Position numbers and translations under genes: made by a program | Shown: in pieces, positions 17,269-25,555 of the stretch | How positions within the stretch are numbered: position 1 is the stretch's first letter | Layout of the letters: each line of letters begins with the position of its first letter | The notes under the pieces: generated by a model | Database searches by the model: none | What the model saw: the letters and a program-made list of their open reading frames with translations, nothing else | Told to the model about the DNA's origin: nothing | Source: Flammeovirgaceae bacterium SG7u.111 | GTDB lineage: Bacteria; Bacteroidota; Bacteroidia; Cytophagales; Flammeovirgaceae | DNA length: 64,000 nucleotides | Assembly: GCA_034044135.1 (NCBI GenBank) | Contig: CP139021.1 | Span: 2,743,635 to 2,807,634, forward strand | Direction of reading: 5' to 3'

Positions 17269-18711
17269 TTACATCTTATAAAACTCTTCCCACCCTTTTC
17301 TTGGAGGAGTGCCTACCAAAAGGTCGTTTGCCAACTTGTTGTTGGTGATTTTTTTCTTCTTTCGGTCAAACTCTATCTTGGTGTTGAGCTGCTGGGCTAT
17401 CACCCCAAGGTTGAACACTTGGCTGAGTGGCCCGGCCACTTTAAAGTCCGAACGGGTCTTTTCTTCACCTTTGCAAGAAAGCAAGAAGTTGGCAAAATGA
17501 TTAGAAGGGCTTTCTGGTACTTCAGGAAGCTTTGAAGCCATTTCTTCAGCTTTTTCCTTAGGGATGATCGATAACTTACTTCCGTGCGAGCCGCCCTTGA
17601 AAGTAAGATCTTTCCCATAAATAATCTTACCGGGGTTTAGCTTCGCTGGTTGAATTTTGCCACCACCTACAGGAGGGATATTCGGGTCAAGCTCCATTTT
17701 TCCATAACCCTCTGGCACTTCTGGAATATTGTTCACGCCATCGTACCAAGTAATGTCGCAAGCTGGCATGTTGCCCCTTTTGGGAAAGCGGAAGGCGAGG
17801 GTAGAGGTCTGCGGGAAGAAGAAGGAATTATGCCCTTCTATTCGCAAAGGGTTCACCTCATAGGGCAAGCCAAGGTCGAGGAACTCGTGTGCGGTATCCA
17901 TGATGTGTGCTCCCCAGTCGCCCAGTGCGCCCATACCGAAGTCGTACCAGCAACGCCATTGGCCGTTTATATAATCCTTATGGAAATCGTGTTTTTGTGC
18001 CGTCCCCAACCAAGTGTCCCAGTCAAGTTCTTCGGGTAGCGGTTGGCCATTGGGAAATTTGGTAATACTGGTGTCCCATCCGTGCCAGCGGCGGGCATTG
18101 TTCATATGGGCGGTGATAGCAGTTACATCTTTAATGATGCCAGCGTCTACCCAAGCTTTGAACTGGAAGTAGTTCGCTTCCGAATGTCCTTGGTTGCCCA
18201 TTTGGGTCACTACTTTGTGCTTTTTAGCAGCTTTTATCAACAGCTCATTTTCATTGAATGTACGAGCCAAAGGCTTTTCCACATAAATATGCTTGCCTTT
18301 TGACATAGAGAGCATAGCAATAGGGAAATGCGAAAAGTCAGGAGTACCTATACTTACCGCATCAAACTGATCTTCCATTTCATCGAACATCTTCCGGAAG
18401 TCTTGGAAGTGTGGAGCATCTGGGAATTTGTCGATAATTTCTTTGGTACGAGGACCGCCAATCTCAGTGTCGCAGAGGGCAACAACATTGGCATGCCCCG
18501 TTTCAAACAGCTGCTTTACCACTCCGCCTCCTCGGTTGCCTATGCCGCAGCAGGCAATATTTACCTTGTCGGAAGGGGCTACGCTAGGGATGCCCGGATG
18601 TGGGGAAGTGGCATTTTTGCCTAATACTACATGGCTGGGTAAAATGGTGATTGCGCCTAGCGACAATGCGCTATTTTTTAAAAAATTACGGCGTTGCATT
18701 TTTTTCTTCAT
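17269..18711 (-). CDS. Tat-exported Gfo/Idh/MocA family oxidoreductase
   Basis: This 480-residue protein starts with a Tat-type signal (RRNFLKNSALSLGAI). The Rossmann fold begins near 49 with the dinucleotide motif GIGNRGGG (56-63), and the family signature EKPLA is at 145-149. A large C-terminal alpha/beta sheet domain follows, with the histidine-rich block WGAHIMDTAHEFLD near the substrate site. Such periplasmic, cofactor-preloaded oxidoreductases oxidise or epimerise sugars or cyclitols, and some relatives (GH109) are NAD-dependent glycosidases. The substrate is unknown. It is transcribed alone and is flanked by a terminator downstream and a 567-bp gap upstream. Confidence 0.85.
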   Translation of the reverse strand: MKKKMQRRNFLKNSALSLGAITILPSHVVLGKNATSPHPGIPSVAPSDKVNIACCGIGNRGGGVVKQLFETGHANVVALCDTEIGGPRTKEIIDKFPDAPHFQDFRKMFDEMEDQFDAVSIGTPDFSHFPIAMLSMSKGKHIYVEKPLARTFNENELLIKAAKKHKVVTQMGNQGHSEANYFQFKAWVDAGIIKDVTAITAHMNNARRWHGWDTSITKFPNGQPLPEELDWDTWLGTAQKHDFHKDYINGQWRCWYDFGMGALGDWGAHIMDTAHEFLDLGLPYEVNPLRIEGHNSFFFPQTSTLAFRFPKRGNMPACDITWYDGVNNIPEVPEGYGKMELDPNIPPVGGGKIQPAKLNPGKIIYGKDLTFKGGSHGSKLSIIPKEKAEEMASKLPEVPESPSNHFANFLLSCKGEEKTRSDFKVAGPLSQVFNLGVIAQQLNTKIEFDRKKKKITNNKLANDLLVGTPPRKGWEEFYKM

Positions 18712-19278
18712 TTTCTTTTTGGGGTAATTCTTTGTGAGTTTTAAAAAAAGTTGAATAAAGACGAGCCTTTCGTGAAAATAGAAAGGATTTTCATCTTATG
18801 ATCGTGAATTTATCTTATTCGCTCCAAAACAGCATGAAGGTCGATTGATTTTTTAGATTAAAAAAGGCGGAAGTTTTCAATTAAAAGCATCTTGTTACCT
18901 TTTTTTAATTGAAAACAGAAAAAACTAAATGGAATGAAAGTTGGATAAACAAAGAACAATTCTATCTAGAATTGCTTTTTTGTTCCTTTTTAGAATCATC
19001 TGTATTTACAAAAGGATATTATTTCCCCCACCTCTTATGATCGAACCTGCCAAGTTTAAAGACTACAAAGGTGGCCTCCCTTCTGCCATTGCACTGATGG
19101 GCTTGGTCCTTTTCAAACCAATAAGTAGTATGAGTTTCAGAACGAAAGCTTTTTCTTCTGCAAATTTCTTTGTCTTTTCTAATTAAAAGTTGTCTAAAAA
19201 CATGTCTATTTGCAACGGTATTGCATTTGATGAACTTGAACAAAATTTAAAAACAGACAACTACTAATTTATTCACAC
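18712..19278. other. divergent intergenic gap, no supported gene
   Basis: This gap lies between the leftward oxidoreductase and the rightward TonB receptor. Short overlapping frames exist on both strands (18941-19186 and 19019-19243) but neither has a recognisable domain. It holds one strong inverted repeat (listed separately) and AT-rich DNA. I see no intact promoter box of the Bacteroidota consensus. Confidence 0.4.
18873..18916. repeat. 14-bp perfect inverted repeat, possible operator
   Basis: GTTTTCAATTAAAA (18873-18886) and its exact reverse complement (18903-18916) flank a 16-nt loop. It lies about 160 bp upstream of the oxidoreductase start and 360 bp upstream of the TonB receptor. 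It lacks a T-tract, so an operator or RNA hairpin is more likely than a terminator. Confidence 0.5.
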
Positions 19279-21522
19279 ATGAGACTTCACTTACTTTTAT
19301 CTGCATTTTTATTTATTGCAAGCTTGACAGTTCAAGGGCAACAATCGTTTACCGGCCGGGTGTTGGACGGAAACAGCTTGCCCGTGCATGGGGCGAATAT
19401 TAAAGTGGTAGATGCAAACGTAGTGAGCGCTACTGATCCATTTGGTTATTTTAGCCTTGTGCCTGAAAAGGAAGAGTTCTTGTTGGAAGTGAGCCATATT
19501 GGGTATGAAACCAGAATAGTGCCTGTAAATACGCAAAAGCAGCATGAGCTAAACTTGGTGTTGGAAGAAGGAAACCTTCAGCTTTCCGAAGTTTCGGTTA
19601 CTGCCGAAAAAGAAAATAAATTGAACATAATTGGTCAAGTAGATTTGAAGCTGAGGGCGATCAATAACTCACAAGAAGTATTGCGAGCAGTGTCAGGCTT
19701 GTTCATTGCACAGCACGCCGGGGGTGGAAAGGCTGAGCAGATTTTCTTAAGAGGTTTCGATATTGACCATGGTACCGATATCGCCTTATCGGTTGACGGA
19801 GTTCCTGTAAATATGGTTTCCCATGCACATGGGCAGGGCTACTCTGATCTTCATTTTGTAATTCCCGAAACCATTGAACGCGTCCATTTTGAAAAAGGAA
19901 CGTATTATGCCGACAAGGGAAATTTCAATACAGCGGGCTTTGCCGAGTTTCGAACCAAAAAATCACTGAACAACAACCTGATCAAAATTGAAGGAGGAGA
20001 TTTCGGGACGTTCAGAACTGTGGGGATGGTAAACCTCTTGCCTCAAAAGCTTCAGGAAAAGCAGCAACATGCTTTTATAGCCACAGAGCTTTTCAGGTCC
20101 GATGGGTATTTTGAAAGTCCGCAAGGGTTCAAGCGATTCAATTTGTTGGGAAAATACCATGGGAAAGTAGGGGAGGACAGTTGGCTTACAGCTTCGCTTT
20201 CTAGCTTTTATAGTGATTGGAGTGCTTCGGGGCAAATTCCCGAAAGGGCAGTAAAAAGTGGGCAGATCACTAGGTTCGGAGCTATAGACGATACGGAAGG
20301 AGGCGAAACTTCTCGCCAAAATGTAAACCTGAGCTTCTTGCACAAGGCGGGGCAGAATGGTTGGCTAAAACACCAAGCCTATTTCAGTAACTACGATTTT
20401 GAACTCTATTCCAACTTTACCTTCTTTTTGAATGATCCTGTAAACGGAGATCAGATTAAGCAAAAGGAAAACCGGAACTTGTTTGGGTATCAATCAACCT
20501 ATTCAAAAGATGTTTGGTTGGGTTCTTGGAAAGTTGCCACGCAATCGGGAGTTGGCTTTCGGTACGATAATGTTGATAACAACGAACTGAACCGAACCAT
20601 TGCCAAGGAAACCATAAATGAACGAATTGCTTTTGGAGACGTGGACGAGACAAATGTGTTTGCTTTTGTAGAGGCTAAATGGTCGTTGGCTGCAAAACTA
20701 GAAATGACTACAGGGCTAAGGATGGATTATTTTCAATTTAACTATGCAGATAAATTGACTGGAGTTGAGTCAAGTAAAAACCAAGGGCTGTTAAGCCCGA
20801 AGCTTCGGTTCGATTATTTGATGAATAGCAATGTTTCGCTTTTCTTGAAATCTGGCATCGGGTTTCATTCTAACGATTCGAGAGTTGCCGTGACCCCAAA
20901 CAGCGTTTCCGAAACACTTCCCAAAGCCTTTGGGGTCGATTTGGGTGGAACGCTCAAGCCTAGTGCAAACTTGTTGGTAACAGTAGCCCTTTGGGCGCTG
21001 AGACTCGACCAAGAATTTGTATATGTTGGGGATGAAGGAATTGTAGAGCCTAGTGGAAAAACACTCCGAAGGGGGATCGAAACGTCAGTTCGTTACCAAG
21101 TAACCTCTTCTTTGTTCCTCGATACAGACCTGACCTTTACTAGAGCTAGGGCATTAGAAGCTGCTGAAAATGAGGCATACATACCGCTAGCGCCAAGTGT
21201 TACTGCTGCTGGCGGGGCTACCTGGAAATCGAAAACTGGTTTCAGTGTAAGTTTGCGCTACAGGTACTTGCACGACCGACCTGCCAACGAAGACTACAGC
21301 CTTGAGGCAAAGGGTTATTTTGTGACCGATGCGGTTTTGGGCTATACAAAAGGGCGCTATAATGTTGGTTTGTCGGTAGAAAACCTATTAAACACGGAAT
21401 GGAATGAAGCCCAGTTTGCCACTGAATCGAGGTTGTACAACGAGCCAATTTCTGTTGAGGAAATCCATTTTACCCCAGGTACGCCCCTTTTTGTGAAAGG
21501 AAGTGTTTCATTTAGTTTTTAA
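19279..21522 (+). CDS. TonB-dependent outer-membrane receptor
   Basis: This 747-residue receptor has a signal peptide (1-20). A carboxypeptidase-regulatory-like domain (about 22-95) is followed by a plug (about 105-215) and a beta-barrel ending in the terminal aromatic signal SVSFSF. The plug contains HAHGQGYSDLHF and ends with the EKGTYYADKGNFNTAGF block, a form shared by a broad class of small-ligand receptors rather than SusC. No SusD partner is adjacent. It faces a convergent esterase of the siderophore-hydrolase type, so a ferric-siderophore or similar chelate is a plausible cargo, but this is positional inference only. Confidence 0.88.
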   Translation: MRLHLLLSAFLFIASLTVQGQQSFTGRVLDGNSLPVHGANIKVVDANVVSATDPFGYFSLVPEKEEFLLEVSHIGYETRIVPVNTQKQHELNLVLEEGNLQLSEVSVTAEKENKLNIIGQVDLKLRAINNSQEVLRAVSGLFIAQHAGGGKAEQIFLRGFDIDHGTDIALSVDGVPVNMVSHAHGQGYSDLHFVIPETIERVHFEKGTYYADKGNFNTAGFAEFRTKKSLNNNLIKIEGGDFGTFRTVGMVNLLPQKLQEKQQHAFIATELFRSDGYFESPQGFKRFNLLGKYHGKVGEDSWLTASLSSFYSDWSASGQIPERAVKSGQITRFGAIDDTEGGETSRQNVNLSFLHKAGQNGWLKHQAYFSNYDFELYSNFTFFLNDPVNGDQIKQKENRNLFGYQSTYSKDVWLGSWKVATQSGVGFRYDNVDNNELNRTIAKETINERIAFGDVDETNVFAFVEAKWSLAAKLEMTTGLRMDYFQFNYADKLTGVESSKNQGLLSPKLRFDYLMNSNVSLFLKSGIGFHSNDSRVAVTPNSVSETLPKAFGVDLGGTLKPSANLLVTVALWALRLDQEFVYVGDEGIVEPSGKTLRRGIETSVRYQVTSSLFLDTDLTFTRARALEAAENEAYIPLAPSVTAAGGATWKSKTGFSVSLRYRYLHDRPANEDYSLEAKGYFVTDAVLGYTKGRYNVGLSVENLLNTEWNEAQFATESRLYNEPISVEEIHFTPGTPLFVKGSVSFSF

Positions 21523-21607
21523 AACTGATTTATAGGAAAGCTTGTTTAAAATATTCAATGCGCTACAACGAATTAGAGAATAGGGCTGCTTGAAAGGAGC
21601 TATCGGT

Positions 21608-22438
21608 TTATTTTGTGCTAAAAATCTTATCAAATGCTTCATAAACTGCTAAGTGCAAGGCATCACCATGGTCAAGCTCTGGGAAATATTGGAAATTGAT
21701 ATTCGTATTGCTTTCCTTCTCTTTTAAGAGTTTCTTGTTCAGTTTTTTGGCAACCGATTTCATGATTTTTCCTTCTTTACCAACTGCTATGAATATATTC
21801 TTTTGTGTTGTGTATTTCGTTGGTTGCATCTGAAGTAGCGATTCATCGTCCCACCAAAGACTTGGGCTTACAATGATGTAGTTTTCAAACAAGTTAGGTT
21901 TTTTAAACAAGATTTCAGTGGCAATCAGACCGCCTAGGGATTGCCCAATGATGGTGGATGTTTCAGATGCCTTGTAAAGCTTGTTGACTTGAGGCTTTAC
22001 CTCTAGTTCTAGAAAGTCGATGAATTTGGCCGAGCCTCCATTTAAAGGATTAATCTCTTGATATTCTTCTTTTTCCGAGGGATATGTAAAATCGTGGTAC
22101 CGATTGATATTTGAAATGCCTACTACAATGCATTCGGGCATCTTTTCTAACCAAGGATAAGAGCTAAACTGTACCAGGCCGGCAATGTGAAGAAAGTCTT
22201 CGTGGATAGATCCATCTAACAGGTAAATAACTGGATAGGTCTTTAGGGAATCAGGCGAATAGCCGTTCGGGAGATAGATATTTAATACCCGGGTTTGCTC
22301 CAGAATTTCTGATTCTATTTCAATTCTTTCCCCAATGATCAGTGGCTCTTTTTTAACGGGTTCGATTCTTTTTTGAGCGAATAATTGATTGCTCAGGGCC
22401 ATAACTAAGCAGATGAGCAGGGTTATTTGGGTTTTCAT
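21608..22438 (-). CDS. esterase of the Fes/BesA-like alpha/beta-hydrolase family
   Basis: This 276-residue exported protein (signal 1-21, ending LFAQ) is of the PF00756 esterase type. The nucleophile elbow is GQSLGG with Ser167, preceded by the strand VIYLLDGS. The catalytic His is probably His257 in LDHGDA, and the WWDDES block after SPS is typical of the family. Members hydrolyse ferric enterobactin or bacillibactin, or acyl and feruloyl esters. The convergent TonB receptor favours a siderophore role, but the window has no ABC transporter or siderophore-reductase gene to confirm it. Confidence 0.8.
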   Translation of the reverse strand: MKTQITLLICLVMALSNQLFAQKRIEPVKKEPLIIGERIEIESEILEQTRVLNIYLPNGYSPDSLKTYPVIYLLDGSIHEDFLHIAGLVQFSSYPWLEKMPECIVVGISNINRYHDFTYPSEKEEYQEINPLNGGSAKFIDFLELEVKPQVNKLYKASETSTIIGQSLGGLIATEILFKKPNLFENYIIVSPSLWWDDESLLQMQPTKYTTQKNIFIAVGKEGKIMKSVAKKLNKKLLKEKESNTNINFQYFPELDHGDALHLAVYEAFDKIFSTK

Positions 22439-22863
22439 TCTGGTGTATATAGTTTCTTTGGTGGTAAACTTAAGTCATAAAACACATCTGGTAGGTATTA
22501 AACAACTATTTTATTATTGGAATTTCATAATAGAGGCTTGAGTTTTCTATTCCATTTGTGCCTGAATGTTATGGATTATAAGCCAGCCTCTTTTTGCCTT
22601 ACATACATGTTCTGGATAAGATATATTTTGCTATGTTATATATTAGATAGCATTGCATGATCTATCATGTAAAAATCTACTGGTTGAAATAAGAAAAAAT
22701 ACGAATTAGCAGGTTTTTGGCTGTTTTTTCGTTAAAAATAGGCTAGTAATGGGGCAAGATACATGTTAATCCTATGTTAATTTTATTAAATTAAATCATG
22801 GAAAAATGAAATTCTGTGGCTGATGGATTATCATTGCGTTCATATTCACCCGTTCATTATGCT
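22439..22863. other. intergenic gap
   Basis: AT-rich DNA between the divergent esterase and a small unknown gene. A GTG at 22816 could extend the downstream frame by 16 codons. No promoter, repeat or RNA gene is clear. Confidence 0.3.
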
Positions 22864-23178
22864 ATGCCTACTAACGTAATTAATAACATGTCTGATAATC
22901 AGCAGATAACTGAGCTATTAAGTGAGATTGATAGAGTTTTGTTTGGTAAGAATACATTAAAGTTTTCACCCCAATTGGTTTCGAGTAGTAAAAGAGCCAT
23001 GGCTACCTCATATGCCGAGCTGCTCATGAGCGACCCATCAAATGTGACCAAATTTCATGTTAGAATATTGCTTCCAGAGTTTAGCAAACAGGAAATTGCC
23101 TTAATCACTTCTCATGTATTCAAGGCTATCGATAAGAATAAGCACCTTAAAAAAATATTGACCTACCTAGAAAATTGA
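22864..23178 (+). CDS. small protein of unknown function
   Basis: From the ATG at 22864 the product has 104 residues; a GTG at 22816 or an ATG at 22888 are alternatives. It is soluble and helical in appearance. A central FSPQLVSSSKRAMATSYAELL segment is followed by a basic C-terminus (FKAIDKNKHLKKILTYLEN). No signal peptide, membrane segment or known motif is seen. Composition looks coding (mixed charged helices), but I do not recognise the family. It is followed by a convergent small gene. Confidence 0.55.
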   Translation: MPTNVINNMSDNQQITELLSEIDRVLFGKNTLKFSPQLVSSSKRAMATSYAELLMSDPSNVTKFHVRILLPEFSKQEIALITSHVFKAIDKNKHLKKILTYLEN

Positions 23179-23251
23179 GAAAGAAAATTTCTACAGTTTT
23201 CTTTTAAAAGAAGCAGTTCATTTCAGAAATGATTTGTTTTTAGCTTGCTGT

Positions 23252-23497
23252 TTATTCATCCTCGTTTTCCTCCCATTCTATTTTTTCTACACCGAAAAGG
23301 AGCATGCGCAATCTTGCAAGGTTTTCTATTAACTCTGTGTGGAGTAATTTTCCTGCGGAGTTATAACTAATAGCGTAAAAATCACCCTCTAGCTCATAAA
23401 GAAATATGTTGCCATCTGGCTTAGATTTGATAGTCATAAGCTCACCGCTAAGCATGATGCGGTGAAATTTTTTGCTGAGAGTTAGGGCTTCTTCCAT
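23252..23497 (-). CDS. small protein of unknown function
   Basis: An 81-residue acidic protein ending in WEENEDE. The pattern of short strands (MTIKSKPDGNIFLYELEGDFYAISYN) followed by one amphipathic helix (LIENLARLRMLLFG) suggests a small alpha/beta fold. No signal, membrane segment or motif is visible and I do not recognise it. It is convergent with the preceding unknown gene and divergent from the AraC regulator. Confidence 0.55.
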   Translation of the reverse strand: MEEALTLSKKFHRIMLSGELMTIKSKPDGNIFLYELEGDFYAISYNSAGKLLHTELIENLARLRMLLFGVEKIEWEENEDE

Positions 23498-23587
23498 CTA
23501 GTTTCAAGTATTGGTTAGGATATTCATTGTTATTCTAAATAACGCATATTTTCAATAGAATTAAAAAAAACTAAATCAACGAATATT

Positions 23588-23595
23588 TACCTTTG
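23588..23595 (+). promoter_or_regulatory. -7 box of Bacteroidota type upstream of the AraC gene
   Basis: TACCTTTG exactly matches the TAnnTTTG consensus and would give a leader of about 45 nt before the ATG at 23648. No clear -33 TTG is present at the standard spacing, so the call rests on the -7 box alone. Confidence 0.4.
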
Positions 23596-23647
23596 TGTTA
23601 ACTAATTACATGGGTTTAACATGATGTTTTCACTTTAACAAGCTGAG

Positions 23648-24490
23648 ATGCCTTCCAATACATTTTTTGAGATAGAGAAAATGCAAGCGGTTTACCAGCG
23701 TAGGCTTGGTAAAGAAGAGAGAGCACATGTCCATACGTACTACACCATTATTTTTGTAATAGAAGGAGCAGGTACACACTTGTTGGACTTTAAGCGATAC
23801 GCTTTGCTGGACAGGCAAGTATATTTCATAGCACCAAACCAAACCCACCAGATACAAGAAAAGGGTGTGCCAGTGGGGTGGGCTATCAAATTTTCCGAAG
23901 ACTTTCTTATTGAAAATCAAATCGATTCTGCCTTTATTTCCGATATCAATCTGTTTCGGGAGTTCAATGCTTCTCCACCTATTTCCCTTTCCGAGGAAGT
24001 TTCTGGTTCGTTAAATTCCTTGGCAAACCAGCTTTCGGTCATGGCTTCCAAGCCTAAAATGAAATTCAAAACGCAGACTCTTGGGGCGCTGCTGAAGCTC
24101 TTCCTAATTGAATGTTACAATGCTTGCGTGTTACCAGTCGATCCCGATTTTGGGCAAACAAGTACGAGAATGGAGTTGCTAAAGCAGTTTAAGGGATTGA
24201 TTTTGGAAAATTATCAAAAAGAGCATAAGGTAATGTATTATGCAGGTCAACTGGCAATTACGCCAGATCACCTAAACAAAACAGTGAAATCATTGTTAGG
24301 CATCACAGCAAAAGACTATATCCAATCTATTCTATTGGTGATGGCGAAGCGACAATTGCTCCATACACGGATGAATGCAAAAGAGGTTAGCTATACTTTA
24401 GGTTTTGCCGAGCCATCCCATTTTGCACATTTTTTCAAGAAACACACCTCGCTTAGCCCAGCTGAGTTCACTAAAACCTATAATGCCTGA
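23648..24490 (+). CDS. AraC-family transcriptional regulator
   Basis: This 280-residue regulator has an N-terminal cupin-like sensing domain (about 20-100, with AHVHTYYTIIFVIEGAGTH) and a C-terminal double helix-turn-helix (about 180-278). The second HTH reads VSYTLGFAEPSHFAHFFKKHTSLSPAEF, in the usual AraC form. A pirin gene follows after 112 bp in the same direction, and AraC-pirin pairing suggests that the regulator controls it in response to a small aromatic or redox signal. The effector is unknown. Confidence 0.9.
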   Translation: MPSNTFFEIEKMQAVYQRRLGKEERAHVHTYYTIIFVIEGAGTHLLDFKRYALLDRQVYFIAPNQTHQIQEKGVPVGWAIKFSEDFLIENQIDSAFISDINLFREFNASPPISLSEEVSGSLNSLANQLSVMASKPKMKFKTQTLGALLKLFLIECYNACVLPVDPDFGQTSTRMELLKQFKGLILENYQKEHKVMYYAGQLAITPDHLNKTVKSLLGITAKDYIQSILLVMAKRQLLHTRMNAKEVSYTLGFAEPSHFAHFFKKHTSLSPAEFTKTYNA

Positions 24491-24602
24491 TTTTTGCAAT
24501 AATACCCCTGATTATGGCAACTTATTGGGGAATCTATTTTTAAGCACCTCCGTTTTTATATATGAAAACTAATTCATATCAATTATTGAAAAGGAGAATA
24601 AA

Positions 24603-25313
24603 ATGAAAACTGTATTTCATAAATCGAACATCAGAGGACATGCTAACCACGGTTGGTTAGATAGTCACCATACTTTTAGCTTTGCTGGTTACTATGATCC
24701 AGAGCGAATGAACTTTGGTGCTTTACGCGTGCTAAACGATGATATTGTAGATGCTGGAATGGGCTTCGGCAGGCATCCGCATGATAATATGGAGATTATC
24801 TCCGTTCCTTTGGAAGGGGAGTTGGAGCACCAAGACAGCATGGGCAACAAGCAGGTGATCAAGAAAAATGAGATCCAGGTAATGTCAGCCGGAACTGGGA
24901 TTGTGCATTCCGAATATAATAGGAGCAAAACAGAAAGGACTAACTTTTTGCAGATTTGGGTGATACCCAACAAACGAAATGTAAGCCCTCGTTATGATCA
25001 GCTAGCCTATGACTTGGCTGCAAACCCTAACCAACTTTTGCAAGTGCTTTCGCCCAATAAAGACGATGCAGGAGTTTGGGCACACCAAGAGGCTTGGTTT
25101 CATTTGGGCAAATTGGAAAAAGGCACGAAGCTTGGGTATGAGCTTAAAAAAAAGGGGAATGGAGTCTATGCATTTTTGTTAGATGGAGAACTTGACATCA
25201 GTGGAAATCTCTTAGAGAAACGTGATGGACTTGGTGTTTGGGAAACTGAGAAGTTGAGCTTGGAAGCCAAAGAAGATAGTTTCATTCTTTTGATGGAAGT
25301 TCCGATGGGCTGA
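24603..25313 (+). CDS. pirin family protein (YhaK/quercetinase-like)
   Basis: The 236-residue bicupin begins with the pirin N-terminal domain. Metal ligands match the family at His58 and His60 in GRHPHDN, and His102 and Glu104 in GIVHSEYN. Pirins bind Fe(II) and some have quercetin 2,3-dioxygenase activity, while others act as redox-linked regulators in the cytoplasm. An AAGGAG ribosome-binding site at 24591-24596 supports the start, which is unusual in a genome where most genes lack one. It is probably controlled by the upstream AraC protein and ends at a strong terminator. Confidence 0.92.
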   Translation: MKTVFHKSNIRGHANHGWLDSHHTFSFAGYYDPERMNFGALRVLNDDIVDAGMGFGRHPHDNMEIISVPLEGELEHQDSMGNKQVIKKNEIQVMSAGTGIVHSEYNRSKTERTNFLQIWVIPNKRNVSPRYDQLAYDLAANPNQLLQVLSPNKDDAGVWAHQEAWFHLGKLEKGTKLGYELKKKGNGVYAFLLDGELDISGNLLEKRDGLGVWETEKLSLEAKEDSFILLMEVPMG

Positions 25314-25351
25314 TAGTTATTAAGTTTGGGTTTTCATTAATGATTTGAAAA

Positions 25352-25387
25352 ACGTTCAGCAAACATAGATTGCTGAACGTTTTTTTG
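25352..25387 (+). terminator. intrinsic terminator after pirin
   Basis: ACGTTCAGCA (25352-25361) pairs exactly with TGCTGAACGT (25371-25380) over a 9-nt loop and is followed by a run of T. Confidence 0.9.
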
Positions 25388-25503
25388 TATCAGTGATATT
25401 CCAATGCCTAAAGTTGTTTGCTTTTAAATTATTTAGGATGTTGTTTTTACTTTTATGCATCAATTTAAAATTAAATTAATTGTTGCTATTTTATTTTATT
25501 TAG

Positions 25504-25543
25504 AATTAGTCTAAGTTTGCATAACTGATTATTTAGACTAATT
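25504..25543. promoter_or_regulatory. paired TTAGNCTAA operator upstream of the heme operon
   Basis: An 11-bp perfect inverted repeat (25504-25514 with 25533-25543, 18 bp apart) is built from two units, TTAGTCTAA and TTAGACTAA, each itself a palindrome. It ends 12 bp before the start codon of the first gene, where it would overlap the core promoter and repress. The unit resembles DtxR/IdeR/MntR half-sites (TTAG...CTAA), so a metal-dependent repressor of that family is the inferred ligand; this is not proven. A one-mismatch copy lies before the HmuY-like gene. Confidence 0.6.
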
Positions 25544-25555
25544 AAAAATAACAAG

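Noticed and set aside
18941-19243. Overlapping short frames on both strands in the oxidoreductase/TonB gap
   Set aside because: Neither translates to a recognisable domain. They look like chance open frames in AT-rich DNA.
19279-21522. SusC-like importer for the polysaccharide loci
   Set aside because: The receptor is about 750 residues, shorter than SusC (about 1000), and has no adjacent SusD gene; the plug motif fits a small-ligand receptor.
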